Positions 51,296-62,624 are shown, counted from the first letter of the stretch. The stretch is 64,000 bases of DNA from Nocardia sp. alder85J (GCF_020176955.2 NZ_JAIUCZ020000004.1:310001-374000); one strand, 5' to 3'. A program made the numbers and translations. Notes: generated from the letters alone by a model not told the origin.

Positions 51296-52657
51296 GTGGC
51301 ACCGAGGCGAATACTGATCGCGCTCATGGCGGTGGCGCTGCTCGCGGCGGCGGGATGCAGCCGCGGCGGCAGCGAGGAGTCCGGCGCGACCGGCGGCGGG
51401 GGCGGATCGGGTGATTTCGGCGATCTGAAGAGCATCTGCCACAGCGGCAAGCCGTCGAGCGCCCCGGCGCAGGGGGTGACCGCGAGCGAGATCAAACTCG
51501 GTGTCTTCAGCGACATCGGCTTCACCAAGAACCCCGAATTCGTCGATGCCGCCAAGGTTTTCACCTCCTGGTGCAACGACAACGGCGGTGTCGCCGGGCG
51601 CAAGCTGAGCTACACCGTGCACGACGCCAAACTGCTGGAGGTCCGCCAGCGCATGGTCGAGGCGTGTCGCGACGATTTCGCGCTGGTCGGTGGCGGCGCG
51701 GCCTTCGACGGCCTGGGTGTGAAGGACCGGCTGAACTGCCTGCTGCCGGAATTCCCGGCCCAGGTGGTGTCGGCCGCCAACGCCGGCTCCGATCTCCAGG
51801 TCGGCGGCGGTGGCACTGCCTCGCAGATGGACATCTACACCGGTTCGCACAGCTGGCTGTTCAAGGAGGCGTATCCGGATTCGGCGGCGGCGATCGGGGT
51901 GATCACCGGCGACATCCCGGCCACCAAGTCGATGCTGTCCGGATATCAGGAGTCGCTGCCCGCCGAGGGCGCCACCCTCGTCTACGGCGATCTGTATCCG
52001 GCCGCGGGCGTGACGGATTGGACGCCGTACGCGCAGGCCATCAAGAGCAAGGGCGTGAAGGGCCTGATCTTCCTCGGCAACTACGTGGACCTGCCGAAGC
52101 TGGAGGACGTGCTGACCGGCATGGACTACCACCTGGACTGGATCGACGCCAACAGCAACGCCTACAACGCCGGATTCCTGAAACTGCTCGGCAATTCCGC
52201 CACCGCGCAGCACAACTACGCCGACATCTCCGGCACCGCGCCGCTGGAGTCGGATCTGCCGGCGATCACGCAGTTGAAGCAGCTGTACGCGAAGTACGCC
52301 CCCGGTTCCGAACCCACCTATCCGGCGGTGCGCGCCTTCGCGGAATGGGCGCTGTTCGCCAAGTCGGCCGCGAGTTGCGGTGACGCGCTGACCCGCAAAT
52401 GCCTCTACGACGCCGCGACCAAGGAGTCCGCGTGGACCGGCGGCGGCCTGGTGGCGCCGCAGGACTTCACCACCAAGGCGGCCGTGCAGAAATGCTTCAA
52501 CGTCGAGATGGTGACCCCGCAGGGCTGGCAGCCCGCGCCCTTCAAGCCGGACACCGGCCCGTACCGCTGTGATATGACGCCGTACGTGTACAAGCAGGAT
52601 CTCGGCAAACCGCTGACCCTGGAGGCCATCGGCAAGAGTCTGAACGACCTGAAATAG
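51296..52657 (+). CDS. ABC-type branched-chain amino-acid-like substrate-binding lipoprotein
   Basis: A 453-residue periplasmic-binding-fold protein. The signal peptide ends in the lipobox LLAAAGCS, followed by a Gly/Ser linker. GVTASEIKLGVFSDIGFTKN is the usual opening of the Peripla_BP_6 group, and WCNDNGGVAGRKLSYTVHD and a GVKGLIFLGNY segment follow. Several cysteines (SICHS, SWCND, EACRDD, LNCLLP, SCGD, RKCLYD) suggest disulfides. AAGGAGAA precedes the GTG. No permease or ATPase gene is adjacent, so it may be a sensor or serve a distant transporter. Confidence 0.9.
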   Translation: MAPRRILIALMAVALLAAAGCSRGGSEESGATGGGGGSGDFGDLKSICHSGKPSSAPAQGVTASEIKLGVFSDIGFTKNPEFVDAAKVFTSWCNDNGGVAGRKLSYTVHDAKLLEVRQRMVEACRDDFALVGGGAAFDGLGVKDRLNCLLPEFPAQVVSAANAGSDLQVGGGGTASQMDIYTGSHSWLFKEAYPDSAAAIGVITGDIPATKSMLSGYQESLPAEGATLVYGDLYPAAGVTDWTPYAQAIKSKGVKGLIFLGNYVDLPKLEDVLTGMDYHLDWIDANSNAYNAGFLKLLGNSATAQHNYADISGTAPLESDLPAITQLKQLYAKYAPGSEPTYPAVRAFAEWALFAKSAASCGDALTRKCLYDAATKESAWTGGGLVAPQDFTTKAAVQKCFNVEMVTPQGWQPAPFKPDTGPYRCDMTPYVYKQDLGKPLTLEAIGKSLNDLK

Positions 52658-52680
52658 CCCGGACCGGCTCACCGTCGAAG

Positions 52681-52719
52681 CGGCCCGGCGCCAACCGATT
52701 TCGGTGCGGCGCCGGGCCG
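52681..52719 (+). terminator. Hairpin after the binding lipoprotein
   Basis: CGGCCCGGCGCC and its exact complement form a 12-base stem; the loop itself contains an ACCG/CGGT pair. It starts 23 bases past the stop codon. Confidence 0.75.
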
Positions 52720-52753
52720 CGCTCGTCCGAGCGGTCCGGCATCGACCTGGCGA

Positions 52754-53266
52754 ATGTCTCAATTGTCCGGTATTGATGGGGGCGTGGATGTCGAGGTGAC
52801 GCCCCTGCCGGGGATCGGAGTACGGAAGGACTTCCCGCTGGCCGCGTCGGGCCGGCGGGTGGGTGTGGTCGATCGGAAGGACGGTGGCGTCGATCTGATT
52901 CTCAGCAGGCCGGGTAATCCGGACGCCTGCGAACAGGTCGCGCTGACCGTCACCGAGGCCGCCGCACTGGCCGGACTGCTGGGCGCCCCGCGACTGGTGG
53001 AGCAACTGGTCGCCGAACAGCGTGAACTGGCCGATGTGAACACCCGGCAGCTGTCGATCCGGACCGGCTCACCGTATGCCGGGCGGCCGCTCGGCGACAC
53101 CCGGATGCGGACCCGTACCACCGCCTCGATCGTCGCGGTGGTGCGCGGCGGGCAGACCATTCCCTCACCGGGCCCGGACTTTCCGATGGCCGCGGGTGAT
53201 CAGCTGATCGTGGTGGGCACCGGTGCCGGGCTCGACGCGGCCGCGGCGATTCTGGTGGACGGCTGA
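52754..53266 (+). CDS. Cation:proton antiporter regulatory subunit (KhtT-like, TrkA-C domain)
   Basis: A 170-residue cytosolic protein. An N-terminal KhtT-like domain (EVTPLPGIGVRKDFPLAASG) is followed by a TrkA-C domain (NTRQLSIRTGSPYAGRPLGD, ASIVAVVRGGQTIPSPGPDF, GDQLIVVGT). KhtT-type subunits gate the partner antiporter in response to nucleotides. The antiporter gene begins five bases later, so the two are co-translated. Confidence 0.9.
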   Translation: MSQLSGIDGGVDVEVTPLPGIGVRKDFPLAASGRRVGVVDRKDGGVDLILSRPGNPDACEQVALTVTEAAALAGLLGAPRLVEQLVAEQRELADVNTRQLSIRTGSPYAGRPLGDTRMRTRTTASIVAVVRGGQTIPSPGPDFPMAAGDQLIVVGTGAGLDAAAAILVDG

Positions 53267-53271
53267 ATCGA

Positions 53272-54453
53272 GTGGTCGCCGACGAAACTGCATTGGGTCT
53301 CATCCAACTGGGGGCGGTGTTCTTCGGCCTCGGTCTGCTCGGCCGGCTCGCGGGCCGGATCGGATTGTCACCGATTCCGCTGTATCTGATCGGCGGGCTG
53401 GTGTTCGGCACCGGTGGTCTGGTCGAGCTGCACCACGTCGACCAGTTCATCCACCTCGCCAGCGAGATCGGCGTGGTGCTGCTGTTGCTGTTGCTCGGAT
53501 TGGAGTACACCGCAGAGGAACTCGTCACCGGCATGCGCCGATCGTGGCTGGCCGGGGTGGTCGATCTGGTGGCCAACGCCACCCCGGGCGTCGTGGTCGC
53601 GCTGCTGCTGGGCTGGGGTCCGACCGGCGCGGTCGCGATGGCGGGCGTCACGGTGATCTCGTCGTCGGGCATCGTCGCGAAGATCCTCAACGACTTCGGC
53701 CGGCTGGGCAACCGGGAGACCCCGGCGATCCTGTCGATCCTGGTGTTCGAGGATCTGGCCATGGCCGCCTACCTGCCGGTGCTGACCGCGGTGCTGGCCG
53801 GGATCGGATTCGTCACCGGCGCGACGTCGGTCGCGATCGCGCTGGTGGCCGTGAGCGTGGTGCTGGTGATCGCGCTGCGCTACGGCAGGTACGTGTCGAT
53901 GCTGATCGACAGCCACGACCGGGAGATCTTCCTGCTGACCCTGCTGGGTTCGGCGCTGCTGGTGGCCGGGATGGCCACCGTGCTCCAGGTGTCCGCGGCG
54001 GTCGGGGCCTTCCTGCTCGGCATCGCCATCTCGGGCACCACCGCGGAGAGCGCCCGCACCATGCTGGAGCCGCTGCGAGATCTGTTCGCCGCCTTGTTCT
54101 TCGTGCTGTTCGGGCTGTCGACCGACCCGCAGAGCATTCCGCCGGTACTGGGCTGGGCCTGCGTGCTGGTGGTGGTGACCGTGGTGACCAAGGTGGCCAC
54201 CGGCTGGTGGGCCGCCGCGCGGGCCGGCGCCTCCCGCTACGGCCGGTTGCGCGCGGGCACCTCGCTGGTCGCGCACGGCGAGTTCTCCATCGTGATCGCC
54301 GGGCTGGCGGTGTCCGCGGGTGCGGTGCCCGCCGAATTCGCGGCGATGGCAACGACGTACGTGCTGCTGATGGCCGTGCTCGGCCCGATCGCCGCCCGCT
54401 TCGCCGAGCCGGTGGTGCGGCGTCTGGACCGATTGCGGGCTCCCGCAACCTGA
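53272..54453 (+). CDS. CPA2-type K+/H+ antiporter (KhtU-like)
   Basis: A 393-residue membrane protein with about 12 helices: LGAVFFGLGLLGRLAGRIGL, PIPLYLIGGLVFGTGG, the LLLLLLGLEYTAEEL helix typical of Kef/Kht proteins, and the core VTVISSSGIVAKILND and VFEDLAMAAYLPV with the acidic transport residues. It lacks a fused TrkA-N domain, matching its separate KhtT-like subunit. GTG start. It probably expels K+ under alkaline or electrophile stress. It converges with the LysR gene, leaving one base. Confidence 0.92.
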   Translation: MVADETALGLIQLGAVFFGLGLLGRLAGRIGLSPIPLYLIGGLVFGTGGLVELHHVDQFIHLASEIGVVLLLLLLGLEYTAEELVTGMRRSWLAGVVDLVANATPGVVVALLLGWGPTGAVAMAGVTVISSSGIVAKILNDFGRLGNRETPAILSILVFEDLAMAAYLPVLTAVLAGIGFVTGATSVAIALVAVSVVLVIALRYGRYVSMLIDSHDREIFLLTLLGSALLVAGMATVLQVSAAVGAFLLGIAISGTTAESARTMLEPLRDLFAALFFVLFGLSTDPQSIPPVLGWACVLVVVTVVTKVATGWWAAARAGASRYGRLRAGTSLVAHGEFSIVIAGLAVSAGAVPAEFAAMATTYVLLMAVLGPIAARFAEPVVRRLDRLRAPAT

Positions 54454-54454
54454 T

Positions 54455-55354
54455 TCACCGTCCGGCCGGCTGCCGCGCGTGGCCCAGGGTGGTGTCGATG
54501 AAGGCGCGGGCGGCGGCGGTGATCGGCCCGGTGCGGTGGATCAGCCACTGCGGGATGCGAATCGGCGGTGCGAAGCGGTAGACCGCGGCGCCGGAACGGC
54601 GGGCCAGATAGTCCCAGCCGTCGGGCATCAGGGCGGCGCCGACGCCGCGCAGCACCATCGGCAGCACCACGCTGCGATCGCCGACCTCGGCCGCGATCGT
54701 CAGCTCGCCGACCTCGGCGGCCAGCCGGTCGAACCGCGCCCGCACGGCGGTCGCGGCGTGCGGCACCACGAAGTGCATACCGCGCAGATCCTCCGGGGTG
54801 ACGGTGCCGTCGCCCGGGCCCACCCGCGCGCCGGGCGGCAGTACCAGCAGGAACTGCTCGTCGCGCAGATGATGGGCGATCAGGCCCTGCCCGGCCGGGC
54901 GTTCCGCGCTGGCGCAGACCCCGGCCTCGCAGCGGCCGCGCAGCACCAGCGCGACCACCTCGGTGGCCGACAGCGCCGAGGAGGTGCTCACCGTCACCCC
55001 GGGATGCCGCGCCCGCAGTTCGGCGATGATGCTGATCACCGGTTCCAATGCCGACGACGAGGTCGCTGCCACGTCGACCCGGCCCACCGCACCCTCGCCC
55101 ACGGTCTGCGCCGCGGCGCGCAGCGCGTCCAGATCGCGCAGCACCTGCCGGGCCCGCTCGACCATCAGCTCACCGGCGCTGCTCAGCACCGCATTGCGCC
55201 CCACCCGATGGAACAGCGCCACCCCCAGCTCGTCCTCCAGTTTCGAGATCGCCCGGGACAGGGACGGCTGGGCCACCTGCAGGGCGCGCGCGGCGTGGGT
55301 GAAACCGCCGTTCTCCACGATCGCGACGAAATATTCGAGCTGCCGGCGTTCCAT
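54455..55354 (-). CDS. LysR-family transcriptional regulator
   Basis: A 299-residue regulator. The helix-turn-helix is clear (MERRQLEYFVAIVENGGFTH, AARALQVAQPSLSRAISKLE, DELGVALFHR). The effector domain begins GRVDVAATSSSALEPVISII and includes VLRGRCEAGVCA and the usual PMVLRGVGAALMPDG. ATG 55354 is preferred; a GTG two codons earlier exists. It is divergent from the gamma-glutamyltransferase and so the likely regulator of it and possibly of the peptide transporter. Confidence 0.93.
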   Translation of the reverse strand: MERRQLEYFVAIVENGGFTHAARALQVAQPSLSRAISKLEDELGVALFHRVGRNAVLSSAGELMVERARQVLRDLDALRAAAQTVGEGAVGRVDVAATSSSALEPVISIIAELRARHPGVTVSTSSALSATEVVALVLRGRCEAGVCASAERPAGQGLIAHHLRDEQFLLVLPPGARVGPGDGTVTPEDLRGMHFVVPHAATAVRARFDRLAAEVGELTIAAEVGDRSVVLPMVLRGVGAALMPDGWDYLARRSGAAVYRFAPPIRIPQWLIHRTGPITAAARAFIDTTLGHARQPAGR

Positions 55355-55425
55355 AAACACAGGCTATGGGAACGGTGTCCCAGATGTCTTGGACGTACAT
55401 TCATTCGTCGGGTGATACTCGGCGG

Positions 55426-57201
55426 GTGTTCACCACCCGCCCCACCTTGCAGGGCAGCTTCGGCATGGCGTCGACCACGCACTGGCTGGCCTCGGCGGTG
55501 GCCATGGCGGTGCTGGAGGCCGGCGGCAACGCCTTCGACGCCGCGGTCGCGGCCGCGTTCACGCTGCACGTGGCCGAGCCGCACCTGAACGGGCCCGGTG
55601 GTGAGGTGCCGATCCTGCTGGCCCCGGCCGGGCGGCCGCCGCGGGTGCTGTGCGGACAGGGGCCCGCTCCGGCCGGCGCGAGCATCGCGCACTACACCGC
55701 GCTCGGACTGGACCTGGTACCCGGCACCGGCCCGCTGGCCGCGGCCGTGCCGGGCGCCGTCGACGCCTGGCTGGTGTTGCTGCGCGATCACGGCACCCGG
55801 CGGCTGGACGAGGTGCTGTCGTACGCCATCGGGTACGCCGAGCGCGGCGTCCCGGCGGTGGAGCGGATCGGCGCCACCGTGACGGCGGTGCAGCGACTGT
55901 TCGAGACCGAGTGGACCAGTTCGGCCGCGGTCTATCTGCGCGACGGAAAGCCGCCCGCCGCCGGGCGACTGCTCACCAATCCCGCGCTGGCCGCGACCTG
56001 GCGGCGGCTGCTCGCCGAGGCCGCGGCGGCCGGCGCCGATCGGGAGGCGCAGATCGAGGCGGCCCGGCGGGTGTGGCGGGAGGGATTCATCGGCGAGGCG
56101 CTGGCGGCCTGGGCCGCACGCCCGGCCATGGACACCTCCGGGGAACGTCACGCCGGTACCCTCACCGCCGACGATCTCGCGAACTACCGTGCCACGTACG
56201 AGGATCCGGTCACCTACGACTGGAACGGCTGGACCGTGGCGAAGCCCGGCCCGTGGAGTCAGGGCCCGGTGTTCCTGCAACAGCTGGCCCTGCTGCCGGA
56301 TCGGCTGGAGTACGGCACGCCGGACTACCACCACCTGCTGATCGAGGGTTCGAAGCTCGCGTTCGCCGACCGCGAGGCGTGGTACGGCGACGGCGCCACG
56401 GTCTCGCTGGACACGCTGCTGTCCCCGGCCTACAACGCCGGCCGCCGCGGCCTGATCGGGCCGTCCGCCTCGCTGCAACTGCGGCCCGGCAGCCCGGACG
56501 GACGGCAGCCGTCGGTGACCCGGCACGCCGGGGTGGTCGCGGCGGGCGCGGTGCCCTCGGGAGCCGGGGAGCCGACGGTCGCGGCCACCGGCGAAACCCG
56601 CGGCGACACTTGCCATCTGGATGTCGTCGATCGCTGGGGCAACATGGTCTCGGCCACCCCCAGCGGCGGCTGGCTGCAATCCAATCCGGTGGTGCCGGAG
56701 CTGGGTTTCCCGCTGGGCACCCGCTTGCAGATGAGCTGGCTGGAGCCGGGTCTGGCGAGTTCGCTGACCCCCGGCCGCCGCCCGCGCAGCACGCTCACCC
56801 CGTCGCTGGCGCTGCGCGACGGGGAACCGGTGCTGGCCTTCGGCACGCCCGGCGGCGATCAGCAGGACCAGTGGAGCCTGCACTTCTTCCTCGCGGTCGC
56901 CCTCGGCAAGCCGGTGCGCGGCGGCCCGGATCTCCAGGGCGCGATCGATGCGCCGAACTGGCATCAGGAGAGCTTCCCCGGCTCGTTCTACCCGCGCACC
57001 ACCGATCCCGGTGCGGTGATCGTGGAGTCGCGCATCGGCGCCACGACGATCACCGAACTGCGCCGCCGCGGCCATCGGGTCACCGTCGGCGGTCCCTGGT
57101 CGGAGGGCCGGATCTGCGCGGTGGCCCGCGATCCGGAGACCGGCGTGCTGTCCGCCGGGGCCAACCCGCGCGGCATGCAGGGGTACGCGGCCGGGCGCTG
57201 A
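55426..57201 (+). CDS. Gamma-glutamyltransferase family protein (cytosolic type)
   Basis: About 591 residues of the Ntn-hydrolase family that cleaves gamma-glutamyl bonds. MAVLEAGGNAFDAAVAAAFT and the LNGPGGEVPILL loop open the fold. Autocleavage should occur before the Thr in GDTCHLDVVDRWGNMVS (the usual TTHxxVxD site reads DTCHLDVVD), then TPSGGWLQS. No signal peptide is seen. An ATG at 55366 is in frame but lies only 11 bases from the LysR start; GTG 55426 (VFTTRPTLQG) matches the family start and leaves room for a promoter. It precedes a peptide importer. Confidence 0.88.
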   Translation: MFTTRPTLQGSFGMASTTHWLASAVAMAVLEAGGNAFDAAVAAAFTLHVAEPHLNGPGGEVPILLAPAGRPPRVLCGQGPAPAGASIAHYTALGLDLVPGTGPLAAAVPGAVDAWLVLLRDHGTRRLDEVLSYAIGYAERGVPAVERIGATVTAVQRLFETEWTSSAAVYLRDGKPPAAGRLLTNPALAATWRRLLAEAAAAGADREAQIEAARRVWREGFIGEALAAWAARPAMDTSGERHAGTLTADDLANYRATYEDPVTYDWNGWTVAKPGPWSQGPVFLQQLALLPDRLEYGTPDYHHLLIEGSKLAFADREAWYGDGATVSLDTLLSPAYNAGRRGLIGPSASLQLRPGSPDGRQPSVTRHAGVVAAGAVPSGAGEPTVAATGETRGDTCHLDVVDRWGNMVSATPSGGWLQSNPVVPELGFPLGTRLQMSWLEPGLASSLTPGRRPRSTLTPSLALRDGEPVLAFGTPGGDQQDQWSLHFFLAVALGKPVRGGPDLQGAIDAPNWHQESFPGSFYPRTTDPGAVIVESRIGATTITELRRRGHRVTVGGPWSEGRICAVARDPETGVLSAGANPRGMQGYAAGR

Positions 57202-57376
57202 GGAATTGCTACCGCCCGGAAAGGGTCGTTCGCGGCCGGATTTCACAATTGCGCCATCCTCACCTTACGAGAATGTAAACAACGGAGGCACAGCAACTTT
57301 CGAGTGACCCGAAAGGGGTCGTGAGGGTACCGATCAGGGATAGCTGTCCGGAAAGCGAAGTCCTGCGATCCGAAGT

Positions 57377-59026
57377 ATGTTGTACGGCATGCTCTCCCGA
57401 ATCGCCCGAAAGGTCGCGATCGGTCTCGCCGTGGCACTGCTGGGTGTGCCGGTGACGACCGCCTGCTCACCCACGCAACATGCCGCCGGAACTCCCGCGC
57501 ACGCAGACGATTTCGGCAGCCCGGTCGCCGGCCGGGCGGTGCGCGCGGGCGGCGATCTGGTGATGGGCCTGTCCTCGGAGCCGGACCGGCTGGACCCCAC
57601 CACCTCCAGCTCGCTCTACACCCGCGTCGTGATGAACTCGATCTGCGAAAAGCTCTACGACAACGACTCCGCCGGTCATCTGGTACCCCAGCTGGCCGCG
57701 GCCCTGCCGGACATCTCACCGGACGGCCTGACCGTCACCGTCCCGCTGCGCACGGGGCCGAAGTTCGCCGACGGCACCGACTTCGACGCCGAGGCGGTCC
57801 AGCTCAGCCTGCAACGGCACCTGACCATGAAGACCTCGCAGCGCACCAGCGAGATGGGGCCGATCATGCGCATCGACGCCGTCGGCGCCGATCGGGTGGT
57901 GCTGCACTTCAAGTCGCCGTTCGCACCGATCACCGCCGCGCTGGCCGACCGGGCCGGGATGATCATGTCACCGGCCGCGCTGGCCGCGGCGGGGGACTAC
58001 TTCGGCGATCATCCGGTGTGTGTCGGCCCGTTCAAATTCGTTGCGCGCGTACCGCAGACCTCGATCACCGTGACCAGGGACCCGCTGTACTACGACGCCG
58101 CGCACGTGCACCTGGACGGCATCACGTACCGGATCATCGCCGACGACAACATCCGCGCGGCCAACCTGCGCTCCGGCGACGTCCAGGTCGCCGACACCAT
58201 CGCCCCGGCCGACGCCCAGGTGCTGGCCGGTGACTCGAAACTGCGCCTGCTGCAATCGAGTTCGCTCGGCTTCCAGGGGCTGACCATCAACCTCGGCAAC
58301 GTCGACGGCGTCGGCAAGCCGGTCCGGCCGATCGACACCCCGCTGGCCCGGGACCCGCGGATCCGGGAGGCGCTGTCGCTGAGCATCGACCGGCCGCAGC
58401 TGGTCCGGACCGTGTTCGACGGCTGGTTCGACAGCGCCTGCACGCCGATCGTGCCGAACTCGACCTACGCCACCGCCGCCGGAACGACCTGTCCCGCTTA
58501 CGATCCGCAACGCGCGAAACAACTGCTGACCGCCGCCGGAGTGCCGGCGCCGTATCGGATCATGATGCAGGTCTCCAACCGGCAGGCCGATCTGCGCTAC
58601 GCGCAGGCACTGCAATCCTCGGTCGCCGCCGGAGGATTCGATCTCCAGATCGTCCCGGTCGAATACTCCGCCCTGCTGGACGTGCAGAAGCGCGGCACGT
58701 TCGAGGCGCTGTTCCTGGGCTGGTCCGGCCGGATCGACCCGGACGCCAACACCGCGCGCTTCCTGACCACCGGATCGCCGGGCAACTACGGCGGCTACTC
58801 CTCGCCCGCGATGGACGATCTGCTGTCGCGCGCCGGACGGGTGACCGATCCGGGCCAGCGCGCCGGGCTGTACGGGCAGGCGGTCGGGCTGATCGAGAAG
58901 GACAATCCGTACCTGTACACCTACCGGATCCGCGTGCTCACCGGGCAATCGACCGCGGTGGCCGGGGTCGAGGTGTACCCCGACGGGGTGGTGCGGCTGG
59001 GCAAGGCCGCATTCCTGGCCGGCTGA
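57377..59026 (+). CDS. Peptide ABC transporter substrate-binding lipoprotein (SBP_bac_5)
   Basis: A 549-residue binding protein: signal peptide with lipobox (LLGVPVTTAC), then GGDLVMGLSSEPDRLDPTTS, the VVMNSICEKLYDND and GLTVTVPLRTGPKFADGTDF blocks, HPVCVGPFKFVARVPQT and IREALSLSIDRPQLV, all standard for oligopeptide/glutathione-type binding proteins. A second ATG at 57389 (MLSRIARK) gives a more usual signal peptide. Genes for two permeases and a fused ATPase follow directly. Confidence 0.93.
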   Translation: MLYGMLSRIARKVAIGLAVALLGVPVTTACSPTQHAAGTPAHADDFGSPVAGRAVRAGGDLVMGLSSEPDRLDPTTSSSLYTRVVMNSICEKLYDNDSAGHLVPQLAAALPDISPDGLTVTVPLRTGPKFADGTDFDAEAVQLSLQRHLTMKTSQRTSEMGPIMRIDAVGADRVVLHFKSPFAPITAALADRAGMIMSPAALAAAGDYFGDHPVCVGPFKFVARVPQTSITVTRDPLYYDAAHVHLDGITYRIIADDNIRAANLRSGDVQVADTIAPADAQVLAGDSKLRLLQSSSLGFQGLTINLGNVDGVGKPVRPIDTPLARDPRIREALSLSIDRPQLVRTVFDGWFDSACTPIVPNSTYATAAGTTCPAYDPQRAKQLLTAAGVPAPYRIMMQVSNRQADLRYAQALQSSVAAGGFDLQIVPVEYSALLDVQKRGTFEALFLGWSGRIDPDANTARFLTTGSPGNYGGYSSPAMDDLLSRAGRVTDPGQRAGLYGQAVGLIEKDNPYLYTYRIRVLTGQSTAVAGVEVYPDGVVRLGKAAFLAG

Positions 59027-59040
59027 CGAGGCGCGGGCCG

Positions 59041-59997
59041 ATGCTGCGGTTCGTCGTGCACCGGTTGTGGCAGTCGGCCCTGACCGTGGTGCTGGCCTCG
59101 CTGGTGATCTTCGCGGGAGTGCGGGCGCTGCCCGGCGATCCGGCCGTCACCATGGCCGGGGAGCAGGCCGATCCGGCGACCGTCGCCGCGGTGCGCGCCC
59201 ACCTCGGCCTGGACCGGCCGCTGTGGGCGCAGTACTGGGAGTTCCTGCGGCACAGCGCGACCGGAGATTTCGGCCGGTCCATCCGGACCGGGGCGCCGGT
59301 GCGCGCCATGATCGCCGCCACCTTCCCGGTGACACTGCAACTGGCGGTGTACGCCATGGTGATCGCGGTGCTGGTCGGCGTGTCCGGCGGCGTGCTGGCC
59401 GCCGTGTACCGCGGTCGCTGGCCGGAGTGGCTGGTCGACGGGGTGTCGCTGGTGGCGATGTCGGTGCCGACGTTCTGGCTCGGACTGCTGGGTGTGCTGT
59501 ACCTGTCGGTGCGGCTGCACTGGTTCCCGGCGTCGGGATACGTGTCGCCGCTGCACGATCCGGTCCGCGCCGTCTACTGCCTGACGCTGCCCGCGCTGGT
59601 CCTCGGCCTCACCCACGCGGCGATGCTGCAACGGCAGACGCGCTCGTCGATGGTGGAGACGCTGACCGCCGACTACGTGCGCACCGCGCGCGCCAAGGGG
59701 CTGGGCCCGGTGGCGGTGATCCTCCGCTACGGCCTGCGCAACAGCCTGATCGTCGTCACCACGGTGATCGGCCTGCAACTGGGCCTGCTCATCGCGGGCA
59801 CCGTGGTCACCGAGCGCATCTTCGCCCTGCCCGGGATCGGCAAGCTGACCCTGGATTCGCTGTTCAGCCGGGACTATCCGGTGATCCAGGCGGTGGTGCT
59901 GGTCGTCGTCGCCGCCTACATCCTGATCAATCTGCTGGTCGACGTGCTGTACACGGTGATCGACCCGCGGGTGCGGGTGGCCGGGGGAGCCCGATGA
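59041..59997 (+). CDS. Peptide ABC transporter permease (DppB/GsiC type)
   Basis: A 318-residue permease. It starts MLRFVVHRLWQSALTVVLAS with GVRALPGDPAVTMAGEQADP, has five to six helices, and contains the cytoplasmic EAA loop TADYVRTARAKGLGPVAVIL-RYGLRNSL and the LIAGTVVTERIFALPGIG end typical of DppB. It lies 14 bases after the binding protein and overlaps the next permease by ATGA. Confidence 0.95.
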   Translation: MLRFVVHRLWQSALTVVLASLVIFAGVRALPGDPAVTMAGEQADPATVAAVRAHLGLDRPLWAQYWEFLRHSATGDFGRSIRTGAPVRAMIAATFPVTLQLAVYAMVIAVLVGVSGGVLAAVYRGRWPEWLVDGVSLVAMSVPTFWLGLLGVLYLSVRLHWFPASGYVSPLHDPVRAVYCLTLPALVLGLTHAAMLQRQTRSSMVETLTADYVRTARAKGLGPVAVILRYGLRNSLIVVTTVIGLQLGLLIAGTVVTERIFALPGIGKLTLDSLFSRDYPVIQAVVLVVVAAYILINLLVDVLYTVIDPRVRVAGGAR

Positions 59998-60878
59998 CCG
60001 CCACGATTCCGCAGCGGGACGGCGCCGTCGAGGATCCGCCGCCCGCGCGGGCCGGCGCCTGGCGGCGGCTGCGCCGCGATCCCAAGGGGGTCGTCGGCGC
60101 GATCCTGCTGCTGATCACGATCGCGGCCGGGGTGTGCGCGCCGGTGCTGGCGCCGTACGGGCCCGCCGAGGTGCACTTCGACGCGCCGTTCCAGCGACCG
60201 GGGACGGTCGGATTCGCGCTCGGCACCGACGATCTCGGTCGCGACGTGCTCTCTCGGGTGCTCTACGGCACCCGCGCCTCGCTGGAGGTCGGCGGGCTGT
60301 CGGTGCTGTGCGCGGTGCTCGTCGGCGGGCTGCTGGGCCTGGTGGCGGGCTACTGGCGTGGCCCGGACGCGGTGCTGTCCCGGGCCGGCGACGTGGTGCT
60401 GGCCTTCCCGTATTTCGTGCTCGGCGTGGGACTGGTCGCGATCGACGGCGGCGGGCTGGTGGATGCCGCTGTCGCACTGGGCATCTCGCAGGTGCCGGTG
60501 ATGATGCGGGTGGTCCGGGCGGAGACGTTGCGGCTGAAGGAATCCGACTTCGTGCTGGCGGCGCGGGCCATGCACGTCCGTCCGGGCCGCATTCTCGCCG
60601 AGCACATCCTGCCCAACGCCGCCGCGGCGGCGATCGTGCAGGCGACGCTGATCATGCCGATCGCGGTGCTGGGGGAGGCGGTGCTGTCGTTCCTCGGCCT
60701 GGGCATCCGCCCGCCCGCGCCCAGCCTGGGCATCATGCTGTCCGACGCCCAGCAGTACCTGTCGCTGACCGCGTGGCCCGGGATCTTCCCGGGCGTCGCG
60801 CTGGCCCTGATCTGCTTCGGGTTCAACCTGTTCGGCGACGCCCTGCGGGATGCGCTGGACCCGAAGACCGCCCGGTGA
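59994..60878 (+). CDS. Peptide ABC transporter permease (DppC/GsiD type)
   Basis: A 294-residue permease: cytosolic N-terminus, WRRLRRDPKGVVGAILLLIT, GFALGTDDLGRDVLSRVLYG as the family signature, the EAA loop ESDFVLAARAMHVRPGRILA-EHILPNA and the end SLTAWPGIFPGVALALICFG. ATG overlaps the previous stop. Confidence 0.95.
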   Translation: MTATIPQRDGAVEDPPPARAGAWRRLRRDPKGVVGAILLLITIAAGVCAPVLAPYGPAEVHFDAPFQRPGTVGFALGTDDLGRDVLSRVLYGTRASLEVGGLSVLCAVLVGGLLGLVAGYWRGPDAVLSRAGDVVLAFPYFVLGVGLVAIDGGGLVDAAVALGISQVPVMMRVVRAETLRLKESDFVLAARAMHVRPGRILAEHILPNAAAAAIVQATLIMPIAVLGEAVLSFLGLGIRPPAPSLGIMLSDAQQYLSLTAWPGIFPGVALALICFGFNLFGDALRDALDPKTAR

Positions 60879-60890
60879 GGTGAGGAAATC

Positions 60891-62522
<1,632 letters not shown>

Positions 62523-62528
62523 TCCGGT

Positions 62529-62545
62529 CACACCGTCCCGGTGTG
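62529..62545. terminator. Short hairpin after the peptide importer operon
   Basis: CACACCG and its complement with a three-base loop, seven bases past the stop of the fused ATPase gene. A modest stem; a terminator role is plausible. Confidence 0.45.
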
Positions 62546-62624
62546 TGCCGACGTGCCCGGCGGCCCGAGAGCGCCGTGCCCGATACGAGCCGCAGAACAT
62601 GTTGCCGCGCAACGAAACCGGCTG

